Shown here: positions 53,208 to 61,000 of the stretch, in pieces
Numbering within the stretch: position 1 is the first letter of the stretch
How the letters are laid out: the number at the start of each line of letters is the position of its first letter
Source: Chryseobacterium pennipullorum
Lineage (GTDB): Bacteria; Bacteroidota; Bacteroidia; Flavobacteriales; Weeksellaceae
DNA length: 64,000 bases
Assembly: GCF_003384725.1 (NCBI RefSeq)
Contig: NZ_QNVV01000019.1
Location: 1 to 64,000, forward strand
Direction: 5' to 3'
Translations under genes and position numbers: made by a program
The notes under the pieces: generated by a model
What the model saw: only the letters and a program-made list of their open reading frames with translations
Told to the model about the DNA's origin: nothing
Database searches by the model: none

Positions 53208-54290
53208 TTATAACACTTTTTCCAAAATCCGGATATAGATATCAATCCCTTCCTCTATTTCGTTAATAAAGATGAATTCATCCGCAGTATGAGAGCGCCT
53301 ACTGTCTCCAGGCCCTAATTTTACTGAGGTACACGGAATAATTGCCTGATCTGAAGAAGTGGGTGAACCATAGGTTGTTCTTCCGATTTCTATCCCTGCT
53401 TTTACAAACGGATGTTCCATTTCAATTTTTGATGAATTCAATCTGAAGGACCTTGCAGTAAGGGTAGATTTCATTTGTGACTGAATGATCTCAAAAGTTT
53501 CTTTATTGGAATATTCATCGGTCACCCTTACATCCAGCGTAAAGTGACACGACTCAGGAACTACATTGTGCTGTACCCCGGCACGAATTCCGGATAGTGT
53601 AATTTTCACGGCTCCCAGGTATTCTGAAACCTTTGGAAAGGTAAAGGATAAAATATGCTGCAAATCCTTCATGCATTTCACAATCGAATTGTCCTCATTG
53701 GGATGAGCAGCATGAGAAGGAGTTCCTTTCATTTCCCCGTCTATCACAAGCAGCCCTTTTTCTGCAATCGCCAGATTCATCTGCGTGGGTTCTCCTACAA
53801 TGGCGAATTCTATATTAGGGAGCTGTGGAAACAGAGCCTCAATTCCGTCAAAACCTGAAATCTCCTCCTCTGCCGTCAAAGCAATCACTAAATTATATTT
53901 TAAATCTTCTCTTTCATAAAAATGTAAAAAAACCTGTGCCATGGAAACCAGCGAGGCACCGGCATCATTACTTCCCAACCCATACAACTTTCCGTCTTTC
54001 TGCAAAGGTAAAAACGGATCCAGTGTATAAGCTTTATTGGGCTTTACCGTATCATGATGGGTATTCAGCAGGACAGACGGCTTAAATACATCAAAGTTTT
54101 TATTGACCGCCCAGATGTTATTTTTAAAACGCTTGGTCGGAATCTGATGTTTCTTGAAGAAATTCTCGATTTCCACCGAGGTATTGAACTCATCTTTGCT
54201 GAAAGAGGGAATTTCAATCAGATTTTTAAGCAGCCCAACGGCATTGTTCAACAGTTCTTCTTTATTATAAACAGATTTCAGTTCCTGCAT
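53208..54290 (-). CDS. argE: M20 amidohydrolase, N-acyl-ornithine/citrulline deacylase (ArgE-like)
   Basis: 360 residues of the M20 metallopeptidase family. LNTHHDTVKPN and GLGSNDAGAS carry metal ligands, TAEEEISG the catalytic glutamates. In Bacteroidetes with an N-acyl-ornithine transcarbamylase this enzyme removes the acyl group from N-acyl-citrulline rather than N-acetylornithine. Its start overlaps the argB end by 26 bases. Confidence 0.92.
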   Translation of the reverse strand: MQELKSVYNKEELLNNAVGLLKNLIEIPSFSKDEFNTSVEIENFFKKHQIPTKRFKNNIWAVNKNFDVFKPSVLLNTHHDTVKPNKAYTLDPFLPLQKDGKLYGLGSNDAGASLVSMAQVFLHFYEREDLKYNLVIALTAEEEISGFDGIEALFPQLPNIEFAIVGEPTQMNLAIAEKGLLVIDGEMKGTPSHAAHPNEDNSIVKCMKDLQHILSFTFPKVSEYLGAVKITLSGIRAGVQHNVVPESCHFTLDVRVTDEYSNKETFEIIQSQMKSTLTARSFRLNSSKIEMEHPFVKAGIEIGRTTYGSPTSSDQAIIPCTSVKLGPGDSRRSHTADEFIFINEIEEGIDIYIRILEKVL

Positions 54291-55059
54291 GATGACTTTC
54301 TATATGGTTTTTCAGTTCTGTTTCCTTGATCAGAAACACCTTATTTACATTATTTTTTATCGCGCCAAGCGCATTTTCAAGTTTGGGCAAAATTCCTTTA
54401 TGCAGTTTTCCTTCTTCCTTTAATACTGCAAATTCTTCTTCGGAAACCCTTCTGATCACAGATTCAGGATTATCCACATCTTCCAACACCCCTTCTTTAT
54501 CAAAACAATACAGCAACTCAATTTCATATTTCTCCGAAAGAGCCTGCGCCATTACGGACGCTATAGTATCCGCATTGGTGTTGAAGAGATTACCTTTTTT
54601 ATCGTGGGTAATGGCTGAAAATACAGGGATAAGATCAAGCTTAATCAATTTTGAAAGCAACTTTCTATTGATGCTCTTCTTATTGATATCCCCTACAAAG
54701 CCAAAATCAATTTCAGGATGTTGCCTTTTTGTAGCTTTGATCAGATTTCCGTCTGCACCGGAAAATCCTATGGCATTGCATTTTTTCTGCTGAAGCTTTT
54801 CTACAATATTTTTGTTGATTCCCCCGGCATATACCATTGTTACAATGTCCAGTGTTTCTTTATCCGTAATCCTCCTTCCATTGATCATTTTCTGTTCTAC
54901 GCCAAGCTTATCAGCTAAAGTTGTCGCCAGCTTTCCACCACCATGAACAAGAATCTTTTTTTCCTTAATTCCGGAAAACTGATCTAAAAACTGATCCAGC
55001 AACCCCTCATCATCAATGAGCGATCCGCCTATTTTTACGATGTATAACTTTTTTTTCAT
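54265..55059 (-). CDS. argB: N-acylglutamate kinase
   Basis: 264 residues from ATG 55059 (MKKKLYIVKIGGSLID). The frame begins 45 bases earlier inside a repeat hairpin and is not used. Amino-acid kinase fold: VKIGGSLID, LVHGGGKLATTLAD and the GINKNIVEKLQ segment. Phosphorylates N-acetyl- or N-succinylglutamate; which one depends on the pathway chemistry discussed for argF'. Confidence 0.95.
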   Translation of the reverse strand: MKKKLYIVKIGGSLIDDEGLLDQFLDQFSGIKEKKILVHGGGKLATTLADKLGVEQKMINGRRITDKETLDIVTMVYAGGINKNIVEKLQQKKCNAIGFSGADGNLIKATKRQHPEIDFGFVGDINKKSINRKLLSKLIKLDLIPVFSAITHDKKGNLFNTNADTIASVMAQALSEKYEIELLYCFDKEGVLEDVDNPESVIRRVSEEEFAVLKEEGKLHKGILPKLENALGAIKNNVNKVFLIKETELKNHIESHHAGTEICL

Positions 55060-55072
55060 TGTAACTTTTTTT

Positions 55073-55112
55073 AATGATCCTTGCAAGGTTAAAAACCTTG
55101 ACAAGGATCATT
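55073..55112. repeat. Long hairpin across the argF' stop codon
   Basis: AATGATCCTTGCAAGGTT (55073-55090) pairs with AACCTTGACAAGGATCATT (55094-55112) with a single bulge and 3-base loop. The right arm is the last coding part of argF'. On the minus strand no T-run follows, so it is not an intrinsic terminator. Confidence 0.8.
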
Positions 55113-56060
55113 CAGATCATCTAAAATTTCGCTGAAAATTGCTTGCGCAGAGAAAATACGGTTCTTTGCCTGCTGGTAAATAATGGAGTTACCTCCGTCC
55201 ATGACCTCATCACTCAATTCTACATTACGACGAACCGGAAGACAGTGCATTACTTTAGCATTGTTGGTTTTTTCAAGCTTTTCATTGGTAAGCATCCAAT
55301 CTTCTTTCACTTCCGGCATTGCGGCATAATCATCAAATGAAGACCAGTTTTTTACATAGATGAAATCTGCATCCTTCAACGCTTCTTCCTGATCATGGAT
55401 TACTTTCACGTCTTTTGTGAAATTTTTATCCAGGTCATATCCTTCAGGATTGGTGATCACCAGCTCCACATCCATTTTCTGCATCCATTCTGCAAAAGAG
55501 TTTCCGACAGCATGGGCAATAGGCTTGATATGAGGCGCCCAGGTCAATACCACTTTGGGTTTGCGGTCTTTATTCCAGTTTTCGGTAATCGTGATACAGT
55601 CTGCCAGGCTTTGCAGCGGATGGCGTGTTGCCGATTCCAATGAAATCACCGGTACTTTGGCATGTTCTTCAAACTGGCTTAAGATGCTTTCATTCACATC
55701 ATCTTCCTTGCTCTTCATTCCGGCAAAGCAGCGCACAGCAATGAGATCACAATATTGGTTCAGGACTTCAATTGCGTCCTTGATGTGTTCTACGGTGTCT
55801 CCGTTCATGACAGCTCCATCAGCAAATTCAAGATTCCAGGCTTCCTGTGCGGCATTTAAAGTCAGAACATTCAATCCTAGGTTCTGTGCCGCAATCTGAC
55901 TGCTCAAACGGGTTCTCAAACTTGAATTTAAAAATACAAGTCCAATTGTTTTTCCCTTTCCTTTTTCTGTTTCAGTAAGGGAGTTTGCTTTTATTTGTAA
56001 AGCTTTTTTTATAATTTCCTGTAAGTTTTCTACATCGCTTACAGTGGTGAATTTTTTCAT
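55089..56060 (-). CDS. argF': N-acyl-L-ornithine transcarbamylase (probably N-succinylornithine type)
   Basis: 323 residues. Carbamoyl-phosphate loop is SSLRTR (46-51) instead of the STRT of ornithine transcarbamylases, as in the AOTCase/SOTCase family. Val90 lies in GDTVEHI at the place where Xanthomonas AOTCase has Glu92 and Bacteroides fragilis SOTCase has Pro90; replacements of Glu92 by Val or Pro are known to give succinylornithine specificity. This suggests that the substrate is N-succinylornithine. The C-terminal NDPCQGF comes from a repeat hairpin. Confidence 0.9.
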   Translation of the reverse strand: MKKFTTVSDVENLQEIIKKALQIKANSLTETEKGKGKTIGLVFLNSSLRTRLSSQIAAQNLGLNVLTLNAAQEAWNLEFADGAVMNGDTVEHIKDAIEVLNQYCDLIAVRCFAGMKSKEDDVNESILSQFEEHAKVPVISLESATRHPLQSLADCITITENWNKDRKPKVVLTWAPHIKPIAHAVGNSFAEWMQKMDVELVITNPEGYDLDKNFTKDVKVIHDQEEALKDADFIYVKNWSSFDDYAAMPEVKEDWMLTNEKLEKTNNAKVMHCLPVRRNVELSDEVMDGGNSIIYQQAKNRIFSAQAIFSEILDDLNDPCQGF

Positions 56061-56096
56061 TTTAAAATTGATTTTAAAGATTTTGTTTTTAATCCT

Positions 56097-57236
56097 TTAG
56101 ATCCCTTTCAATACTGTTTTCAAAGCATTGATAAAAAGATCAGTTTCCTCTTTTTTGATATTGAGTGCAGGAAGAATCCTCAGCACAGTTTTATCATTTG
56201 AGTTCCCTGTGAAAATGTGATGATCAAACAATAAGCTTTTCCTTATCTCCGAACAGTCTCTATCGAGCTCTATTCCGATCATCAATCCTTTCCTTCGGAT
56301 CGATTTAATATGGGGTAAATCTTTAATTTCGTTTTCTATATATTCGCCCATTTTCTGAGCATTTTCGATAAGATTTTCATCTTTCATCACATCCAGCACC
56401 GCAATTGAAGCCGCACAGGCCAGATGATTTCCTCCGAATGTAGTTCCCAGCAAACCGTTGCTCGCCACAAATTTCGGGTGAATCAAAACTCCGCCAACCG
56501 GGAATCCATTTCCCATTCCTTTTGCCGTTGTAATAATATCTGCTTCAAGCCCGAATTCCTGATGCGCAAAGAAATATCCGCTTCTTCCGTATCCTGATTG
56601 CACCTCATCTAAAATCAGTACTGCATTATATTTCTCACATAGCTCTTTGATTGTAGATAAAAATTCCGCTGTCGGAATCATAATTCCTCCTACACCTTGA
56701 ATCCCTTCAATAATAACTGACGAAATATTATTTCCCTGAGCAGCAAAGATTTCTTCAAGCTGCTGAATATCATTCCATTCGGATTTGATAAATCTTTCTG
56801 AGAAGTTGACCGGCGCAACAATCTTGGGATTATCGGTCACCGAAACTGCTGCAGAAGTTCTTCCGTGAAATGAACCGGTAAAGTATAATACTTTGCTCTT
56901 CCCATTATGGAAGGAAGCTAATTTTAAGGCGTTTTCATTCGCTTCTGCTCCGGAGTTGCATAAGAAAAGGTTATACTCTTCATAGCCTGACAATTTCCCA
57001 AGCTTGTCTGCAAGTTCCGTCTGCAATTCATTCTGAACCGAGTTAGAATAAAAAGAAATTTTTTCCAGCTGCTCTTTCAGCTTGCTCTGATAATGAGGAT
57101 GGTTGTGTCCGATAGAGATTACGGCATGCCCTCCATAAAAGTCAAGGTATTGTTCCCCTTGATCATCCCAAAGAAAAGATCCCTGAGCTTTTACCGGATT
57201 TATGTTGAATAATGGATATACGTTGAATAAATTCAT
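56097..57236 (-). CDS. argD: N-acylornithine aminotransferase
   Basis: 379 residues from ATG 57236 (MNLFNVYPLFN). Class III PLP aminotransferase with Lys239 in TTAKGMGNGFP and SGAEANENALKLA. A longer frame upstream translates the low-complexity repeat 57240-57342 and is rejected. Converts N-acylglutamate semialdehyde to N-acylornithine. Confidence 0.95.
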   Translation of the reverse strand: MNLFNVYPLFNINPVKAQGSFLWDDQGEQYLDFYGGHAVISIGHNHPHYQSKLKEQLEKISFYSNSVQNELQTELADKLGKLSGYEEYNLFLCNSGAEANENALKLASFHNGKSKVLYFTGSFHGRTSAAVSVTDNPKIVAPVNFSERFIKSEWNDIQQLEEIFAAQGNNISSVIIEGIQGVGGIMIPTAEFLSTIKELCEKYNAVLILDEVQSGYGRSGYFFAHQEFGLEADIITTAKGMGNGFPVGGVLIHPKFVASNGLLGTTFGGNHLACAASIAVLDVMKDENLIENAQKMGEYIENEIKDLPHIKSIRRKGLMIGIELDRDCSEIRKSLLFDHHIFTGNSNDKTVLRILPALNIKKEETDLFINALKTVLKGI

Positions 57237-57239
57237 TTT

Positions 57240-57342
57240 GGTTGTTGGTTGGTTGTTGGTTGCTGGTTGTTTGTGGCTAGTGGCTAGTTTCTGGTTGCTA
57301 GTTGTTGTCATTTAGTGATTGGTGGCTGGTTGGAAGCTACCG
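57240..57342. repeat. Low-complexity TGGTTGT-type repeat between argC and argD
   Basis: Degenerate GGTTGTT/GGTTGCT/GGCTAGT units of about 7 bases over roughly 100 bases. It creates a false N-terminal extension of argD if the longest frame is used. Confidence 0.75.
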
Positions 57343-57354
57343 ATACATTCTATA

Positions 57355-58320
57355 TTAAAATGCTACCGGCTTCAGGTCTAAACCTTTATTTTCCTCCCAT
57401 CCCATGGCGATATTCATATTCTGTACCGCCTGTCCTGAAGCTCCTTTTAACAAATTGTCAATCGCCGAATGAATTACCGCCACATTTTCATTCTTTTCAA
57501 TCTGAATCACACAGCGATTGGTATTGACAACCTGCTTTAAATCAATAGCCCTGCTACTCACCGTAACGAAAGGCGCCTCTGCATAAAAATCCTGATACAA
57601 TTGTTCTATTTCTTTCTGCTCCAGATCCGTCTTCAGTGTTGAACTCGTAAAAATCCCCCTCGCAAAATCTCCTCTCCATGGAACAAAATTCAGGTTTACT
57701 TGTTTCTGATTGGATGATACCAGCTGTTGTAAAACTTCATCCACATGCTGATGGGTAAGTGTCTTATAAGCTGATACATTATCATTTCTCCAGGTAAAGT
57801 GCGTAGTGGCCTGCAAAGACTGTCCGGCCCCCGTAGAACCTGTAATTCCAGTTGTGAAAACCTCGTCCAGGAATCCCTTTTCCGCTAATGGCAGCAATGC
57901 CAGTTGAATTGCCGTGGCAAAACATCCCGGATTGGCAATGCTTTTGGATCCTTCCAGTTGTTTTTTATTGATTTCAGGTAATCCGTAGACAAAATTTCTG
58001 CTTTCGAAATTCTCATCCAGACGGAAATCATTCCCGAGATCAACCACTAAAGTTTCGTCACTCACAGGATTTTGAGCCAGCCAGTTTTGACTTTCTTTGT
58101 GTGGAAGACATAAAAAAAGTACATCCACTTCTTCCGGCTGATGGGTTAAAACCATTTCGCAAACCGTCGTTAAATCCGGGTACAAATCGGAAATCCGTTT
58201 CCCCGAATTCGAACGACTATATAAAAAACTCAATGTCACATGGGGATGAAAAGCCAGTAAACGGATCAGCTCACTTCCTGTATATCCATTCGCACCAACT
58301 ATTCCTACTGTTTTTTTCAT
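57355..58320 (-). CDS. argC: N-acyl-gamma-glutamyl-phosphate reductase
   Basis: 321 residues. NAD(P)-binding GANGYTGSEL (9-18), catalytic Cys133 in IANPGCFAT. Reduces N-acyl-glutamyl phosphate to the semialdehyde. Lies between argD and argG on the minus strand. Confidence 0.97.
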   Translation of the reverse strand: MKKTVGIVGANGYTGSELIRLLAFHPHVTLSFLYSRSNSGKRISDLYPDLTTVCEMVLTHQPEEVDVLFLCLPHKESQNWLAQNPVSDETLVVDLGNDFRLDENFESRNFVYGLPEINKKQLEGSKSIANPGCFATAIQLALLPLAEKGFLDEVFTTGITGSTGAGQSLQATTHFTWRNDNVSAYKTLTHQHVDEVLQQLVSSNQKQVNLNFVPWRGDFARGIFTSSTLKTDLEQKEIEQLYQDFYAEAPFVTVSSRAIDLKQVVNTNRCVIQIEKNENVAVIHSAIDNLLKGASGQAVQNMNIAMGWEENKGLDLKPVAF

Positions 58321-58372
58321 TTTAATTCTTGCAGGACCGTCTTCTGTCCTGGGTTATACATTCCGGTTGGAA

Positions 58373-59569
58373 CTAATTAATATTCTGGTTAATCTGGTGG
58401 TATATATTGAGAGAATTGCTTACAATTTTTGTATACCCCTTAACATCATCGCCTGTCCACACTCTGTTGGCCTCTCCATAACTTCCGAATTTATCTGACA
58501 TCAGATCATGATCAGACTCAATTCCATTCAGAATAAATCTGTACGGGTGAAGAGTTACAAATACTTTTCCGCTCACTGTTTTTTGAGAATCCGTCAGGAA
58601 AGACTCTATATTCCTCATCACAGGATCCAGGAAAAGCGCTTCATGAAGCCAGTTTCCATACCAGTCTGACAATTGTGATTTCATCATCTGCTGATATTTT
58701 GAAAGGGTATGCTTTTCCAGTAAATGATGGGCTTTGATAATGACTGACGCCGCCGCAGCTTCAAATCCTACTCTTCCCTTAATCCCCACAATGGTATCTC
58801 CAACGTGAATATCACGGCCAATTCCGTAAGCAGAAGCCAATTCTTCAATTTTTTGAATCGCATGCACAGAATGTTCAAAACCTTCTCCGTTCACACCTAC
58901 GACTTCTCCATTTTTAAATTCAATTTCAAGGCTGGAAGGATGAGTTTCTTTAACCTGTGAAGGAAAAGCCTCTTCCGGCAGATAATCTTTTGAAGTAAGT
59001 GTTTCTTTTCCTCCAACAGAAGTTCCCCAAAGTCCTTTATTCACTGAATACTGTGCCTTATGAAATTCCATTTCATATCCATGGCTTCTCAGGAATTCTA
59101 TTTCGTCCTCACGGGATAAAGACAGATCACGGATTGGAGTAATGATTTCAATATTCGGGCACATCACCTGGAAGATCAAATCAAAACGAACCTGATCATT
59201 TCCAGCTCCTGTACTCCCATGGGCAATCGCATCTGCCTTCACTTCCATGGCATATTTTGCAATTTCCTGCGCCTGAATCGTACGCTCAGCACTTACAGAA
59301 AGAGGATACGTGTTGTTCTTCAATACATTTCCGAAAATTAAATACTTTACACAAGAATGATAATAATCCTCCTGAGCGTCCACGCACCTGTACTCCTTAA
59401 CCCCAAGGTTTAAAGCTTTTCTCTCCAACTCTTTTTCTTCCGCCTTAGAAAAACCTCCGGTATTTACAGTAACTGCATACACATCATACCCCAGTGTTTC
59501 ACTAAGATATTTAGCACAGTAAGAAGTATCCAAACCTCCACTAAACGCTAAGATGACTTTTTTCTTCAT
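58373..59569 (-). CDS. argG: Argininosuccinate synthase
   Basis: 398 residues from ATG 59569 (MKKKVILAFSGGLDTSYC). ATP-binding SGGLDTS (10-16). Joins citrulline with aspartate. Its start lies 29 bases inside the upstream GNAT gene, so the two are translationally linked; a frame from 59605 would add 12 residues and is less likely. Confidence 0.96.
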   Translation of the reverse strand: MKKKVILAFSGGLDTSYCAKYLSETLGYDVYAVTVNTGGFSKAEEKELERKALNLGVKEYRCVDAQEDYYHSCVKYLIFGNVLKNNTYPLSVSAERTIQAQEIAKYAMEVKADAIAHGSTGAGNDQVRFDLIFQVMCPNIEIITPIRDLSLSREDEIEFLRSHGYEMEFHKAQYSVNKGLWGTSVGGKETLTSKDYLPEEAFPSQVKETHPSSLEIEFKNGEVVGVNGEGFEHSVHAIQKIEELASAYGIGRDIHVGDTIVGIKGRVGFEAAAASVIIKAHHLLEKHTLSKYQQMMKSQLSDWYGNWLHEALFLDPVMRNIESFLTDSQKTVSGKVFVTLHPYRFILNGIESDHDLMSDKFGSYGEANRVWTGDDVKGYTKIVSNSLNIYHQINQNIN

Positions 59570-60137
59570 AATACTTATTTTCAGGTTGATTATTGACAAC
59601 CTCATTTCCTTTTATATTATCCGGAACAAACAGCATGGCTGTACACAAGCAGTTTTTACGTTCCTTTTTCATTAAAATTTCATAGTTTACACAGTTTTTG
59701 CAGCCGTTCCAGAATTCCTCATCCTGAGTGAGTTCAGAATAAATGACCGGCTTATATCCCAGATCACTGTTGATTTTCATGACCGCAAGCCCTGTAGTTA
59801 ACCCAAATACTTTTGCTTCGGGATATTTTTCTCTAGATAACTGGAAAACTTTATGCTTGATCTGAGTCGCTATTCCCCCATTCCTGAATTTCGGAGACAC
59901 AATCAGTCCCGAATTGGCAACAAACTTCCCATGCGACCAGGTCTCTATATAGCAGAAACCCACCCACTCTCCGTTTTCAGTAGCCACCACAGCATTGCCC
60001 TCTGAAATCTTCTTACTCAAATATTCGATGGAACGTTTTGCGATCCCCGTTCCTCTGCGCTGTGCAGAATCATACATTTCCTGCTGTATTTCACCCACAT
60101 ACATGAGATGTTCGCATGAGGAAATTTCTATTTCCAT
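59541..60137 (-). CDS. GNAT-family acyltransferase heading the arg operon (candidate glutamate N-acyltransferase)
   Basis: 198 residues. GNAT core: WVGFCYIETWSHGKFVANSGLIVSPKFRNGGIATQIKHKVF contains the acyl-CoA pyrophosphate loop. The C-terminal third has a Cys-rich stretch (CKNCVN ... NCLC). It is the first gene of the arg cluster; no argA or argJ is present in the window, so it is the natural candidate for the first step, making N-acetyl- or N-succinylglutamate. This role is inferred from position. Confidence 0.75.
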   Translation of the reverse strand: MEIEISSCEHLMYVGEIQQEMYDSAQRRGTGIAKRSIEYLSKKISEGNAVVATENGEWVGFCYIETWSHGKFVANSGLIVSPKFRNGGIATQIKHKVFQLSREKYPEAKVFGLTTGLAVMKINSDLGYKPVIYSELTQDEEFWNGCKNCVNYEILMKKERKNCLCTAMLFVPDNIKGNEVVNNQPENKYYEEKSHLSV

Positions 60138-60158
60138 TTATTTATCTAATTTTTTTGG

Positions 60159-60193
60159 CAAATTTAAAATATAATTTCTTTTAAATCCAAATA
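60159..60193 (-). promoter_or_regulatory. Possible arg operon promoter
   Basis: TAAATTTG (60159-60166, minus strand) fits the -7 consensus and a TTTG at 60190-60193 could be the -33 element, although the 23-base spacing is longer than usual. It is 22 bases before the GNAT ATG. Confidence 0.45.
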
Positions 60194-60254
60194 AAAAAGA
60201 TATTTTTTTTGTTTTATAGAAATACACAGGTAAAATTATCTTTACAGAAAAATG

Positions 60255-60285
60255 TATATTTGCTAATTTATTATATATTTGCTAA
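60255..60285. repeat. Twin TATATTTGCTAA repeats
   Basis: The 12-mer TATATTTGCTAA occurs at 60255-60266 and 60274-60285, a 19-base period, directly before the InsA-like gene at 60298. Each contains a -7 consensus box. May be tandem promoters or an operator. Confidence 0.5.
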
Positions 60286-60297
60286 AATATTATACAT

Positions 60298-60714
60298 ATG
60301 GAAAACGCCTGCCCTAAATGCAACAGCACCAAGATCGTAAAGAGCGGAATCATCAACAACAAACAAAGGTTCCTCTGTAAAAACTGCAGGTATTATTTTA
60401 CCGTTAAAAAGTTGGGAAAACAGATTGATGATTATTATGTCACTAAGGCTCTCCAACTGTATCTGGAAGGGCTGAGCTATAGAGAAATTGAACGAATCAT
60501 CGGAGTTTCCCATGTCACCATCAGTTCATGGATCAAGAAGTACAACATCACAAGACCTCCACACTCCGAATTCCATCCAGTCTATAAGATCTTAAAACAA
60601 AATGAGCTGATAGAATACATCGCCCAGGAAGAAAACATTAAAAATTCCGGAATTATTATTACCCAGTTCGCCGATAAATACATGCTTATCAAATGGGAAA
60701 GGTTTAAGAAGTAG
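60298..60714 (+). CDS. IS1 InsA-like zinc-finger/HTH DNA-binding protein
   Basis: 138 residues. N-terminal zinc ribbon CPKCNSTKIVKSG ... CKNC (Cys5, Cys8, Cys28, Cys31 by eye) as in the InsA half of IS1, then an HTH (about 58-82, LSYREIERIIGVSHVTISSWI). No DDE transposase (InsB) part and no terminal inverted repeats nearby. It is probably a domesticated DNA-binding protein acting as a regulator, divergent from the arg cluster. Confidence 0.75.
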   Translation: MENACPKCNSTKIVKSGIINNKQRFLCKNCRYYFTVKKLGKQIDDYYVTKALQLYLEGLSYREIERIIGVSHVTISSWIKKYNITRPPHSEFHPVYKILKQNELIEYIAQEENIKNSGIIITQFADKYMLIKWERFKK

Positions 60715-60729
60715 TGTGAGAAGCGAGGA

Positions 60730-60787
60730 CTAAGAACAAAGAACCAAGAGCCAAGAACCAAGAGCCAAGAACCAAGAACCAAGACTT
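60730..60787. repeat. AAGAACC/AAGAGCC heptad tandem repeat
   Basis: Units AAGAACC, AAGAGCC, AAGAACC, AAGAGCC, AAGAACC, AAGAACC in a row after the InsA-like gene. It is the same class as the repeats flanking the four-helix-bundle gene at 47994-48446. Confidence 0.8.
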
Positions 60788-61000
60788 TAGATTTCAGGCA
60801 GTACATAATCGCTATAAGCTAATTGATTGATAAATATTTACATATCATCAGCAAGTAATAAACTGAACCCACATCAATATTTAAAAAGTAATTATCTGAT
60901 GAAACTATACTGTTACCACTAATATATATTAAATTTTCATAAACAAGTTATTAATTCCAATTTGGTATTCACAAAAAACAACGCCAAAAATTGATAATTT

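Noticed and set aside
60298..60714. Complete IS1-type insertion sequence
   Set aside because: Only the InsA-like part is present; no InsB/DDE domain, no terminal inverted repeats or target duplication were seen.
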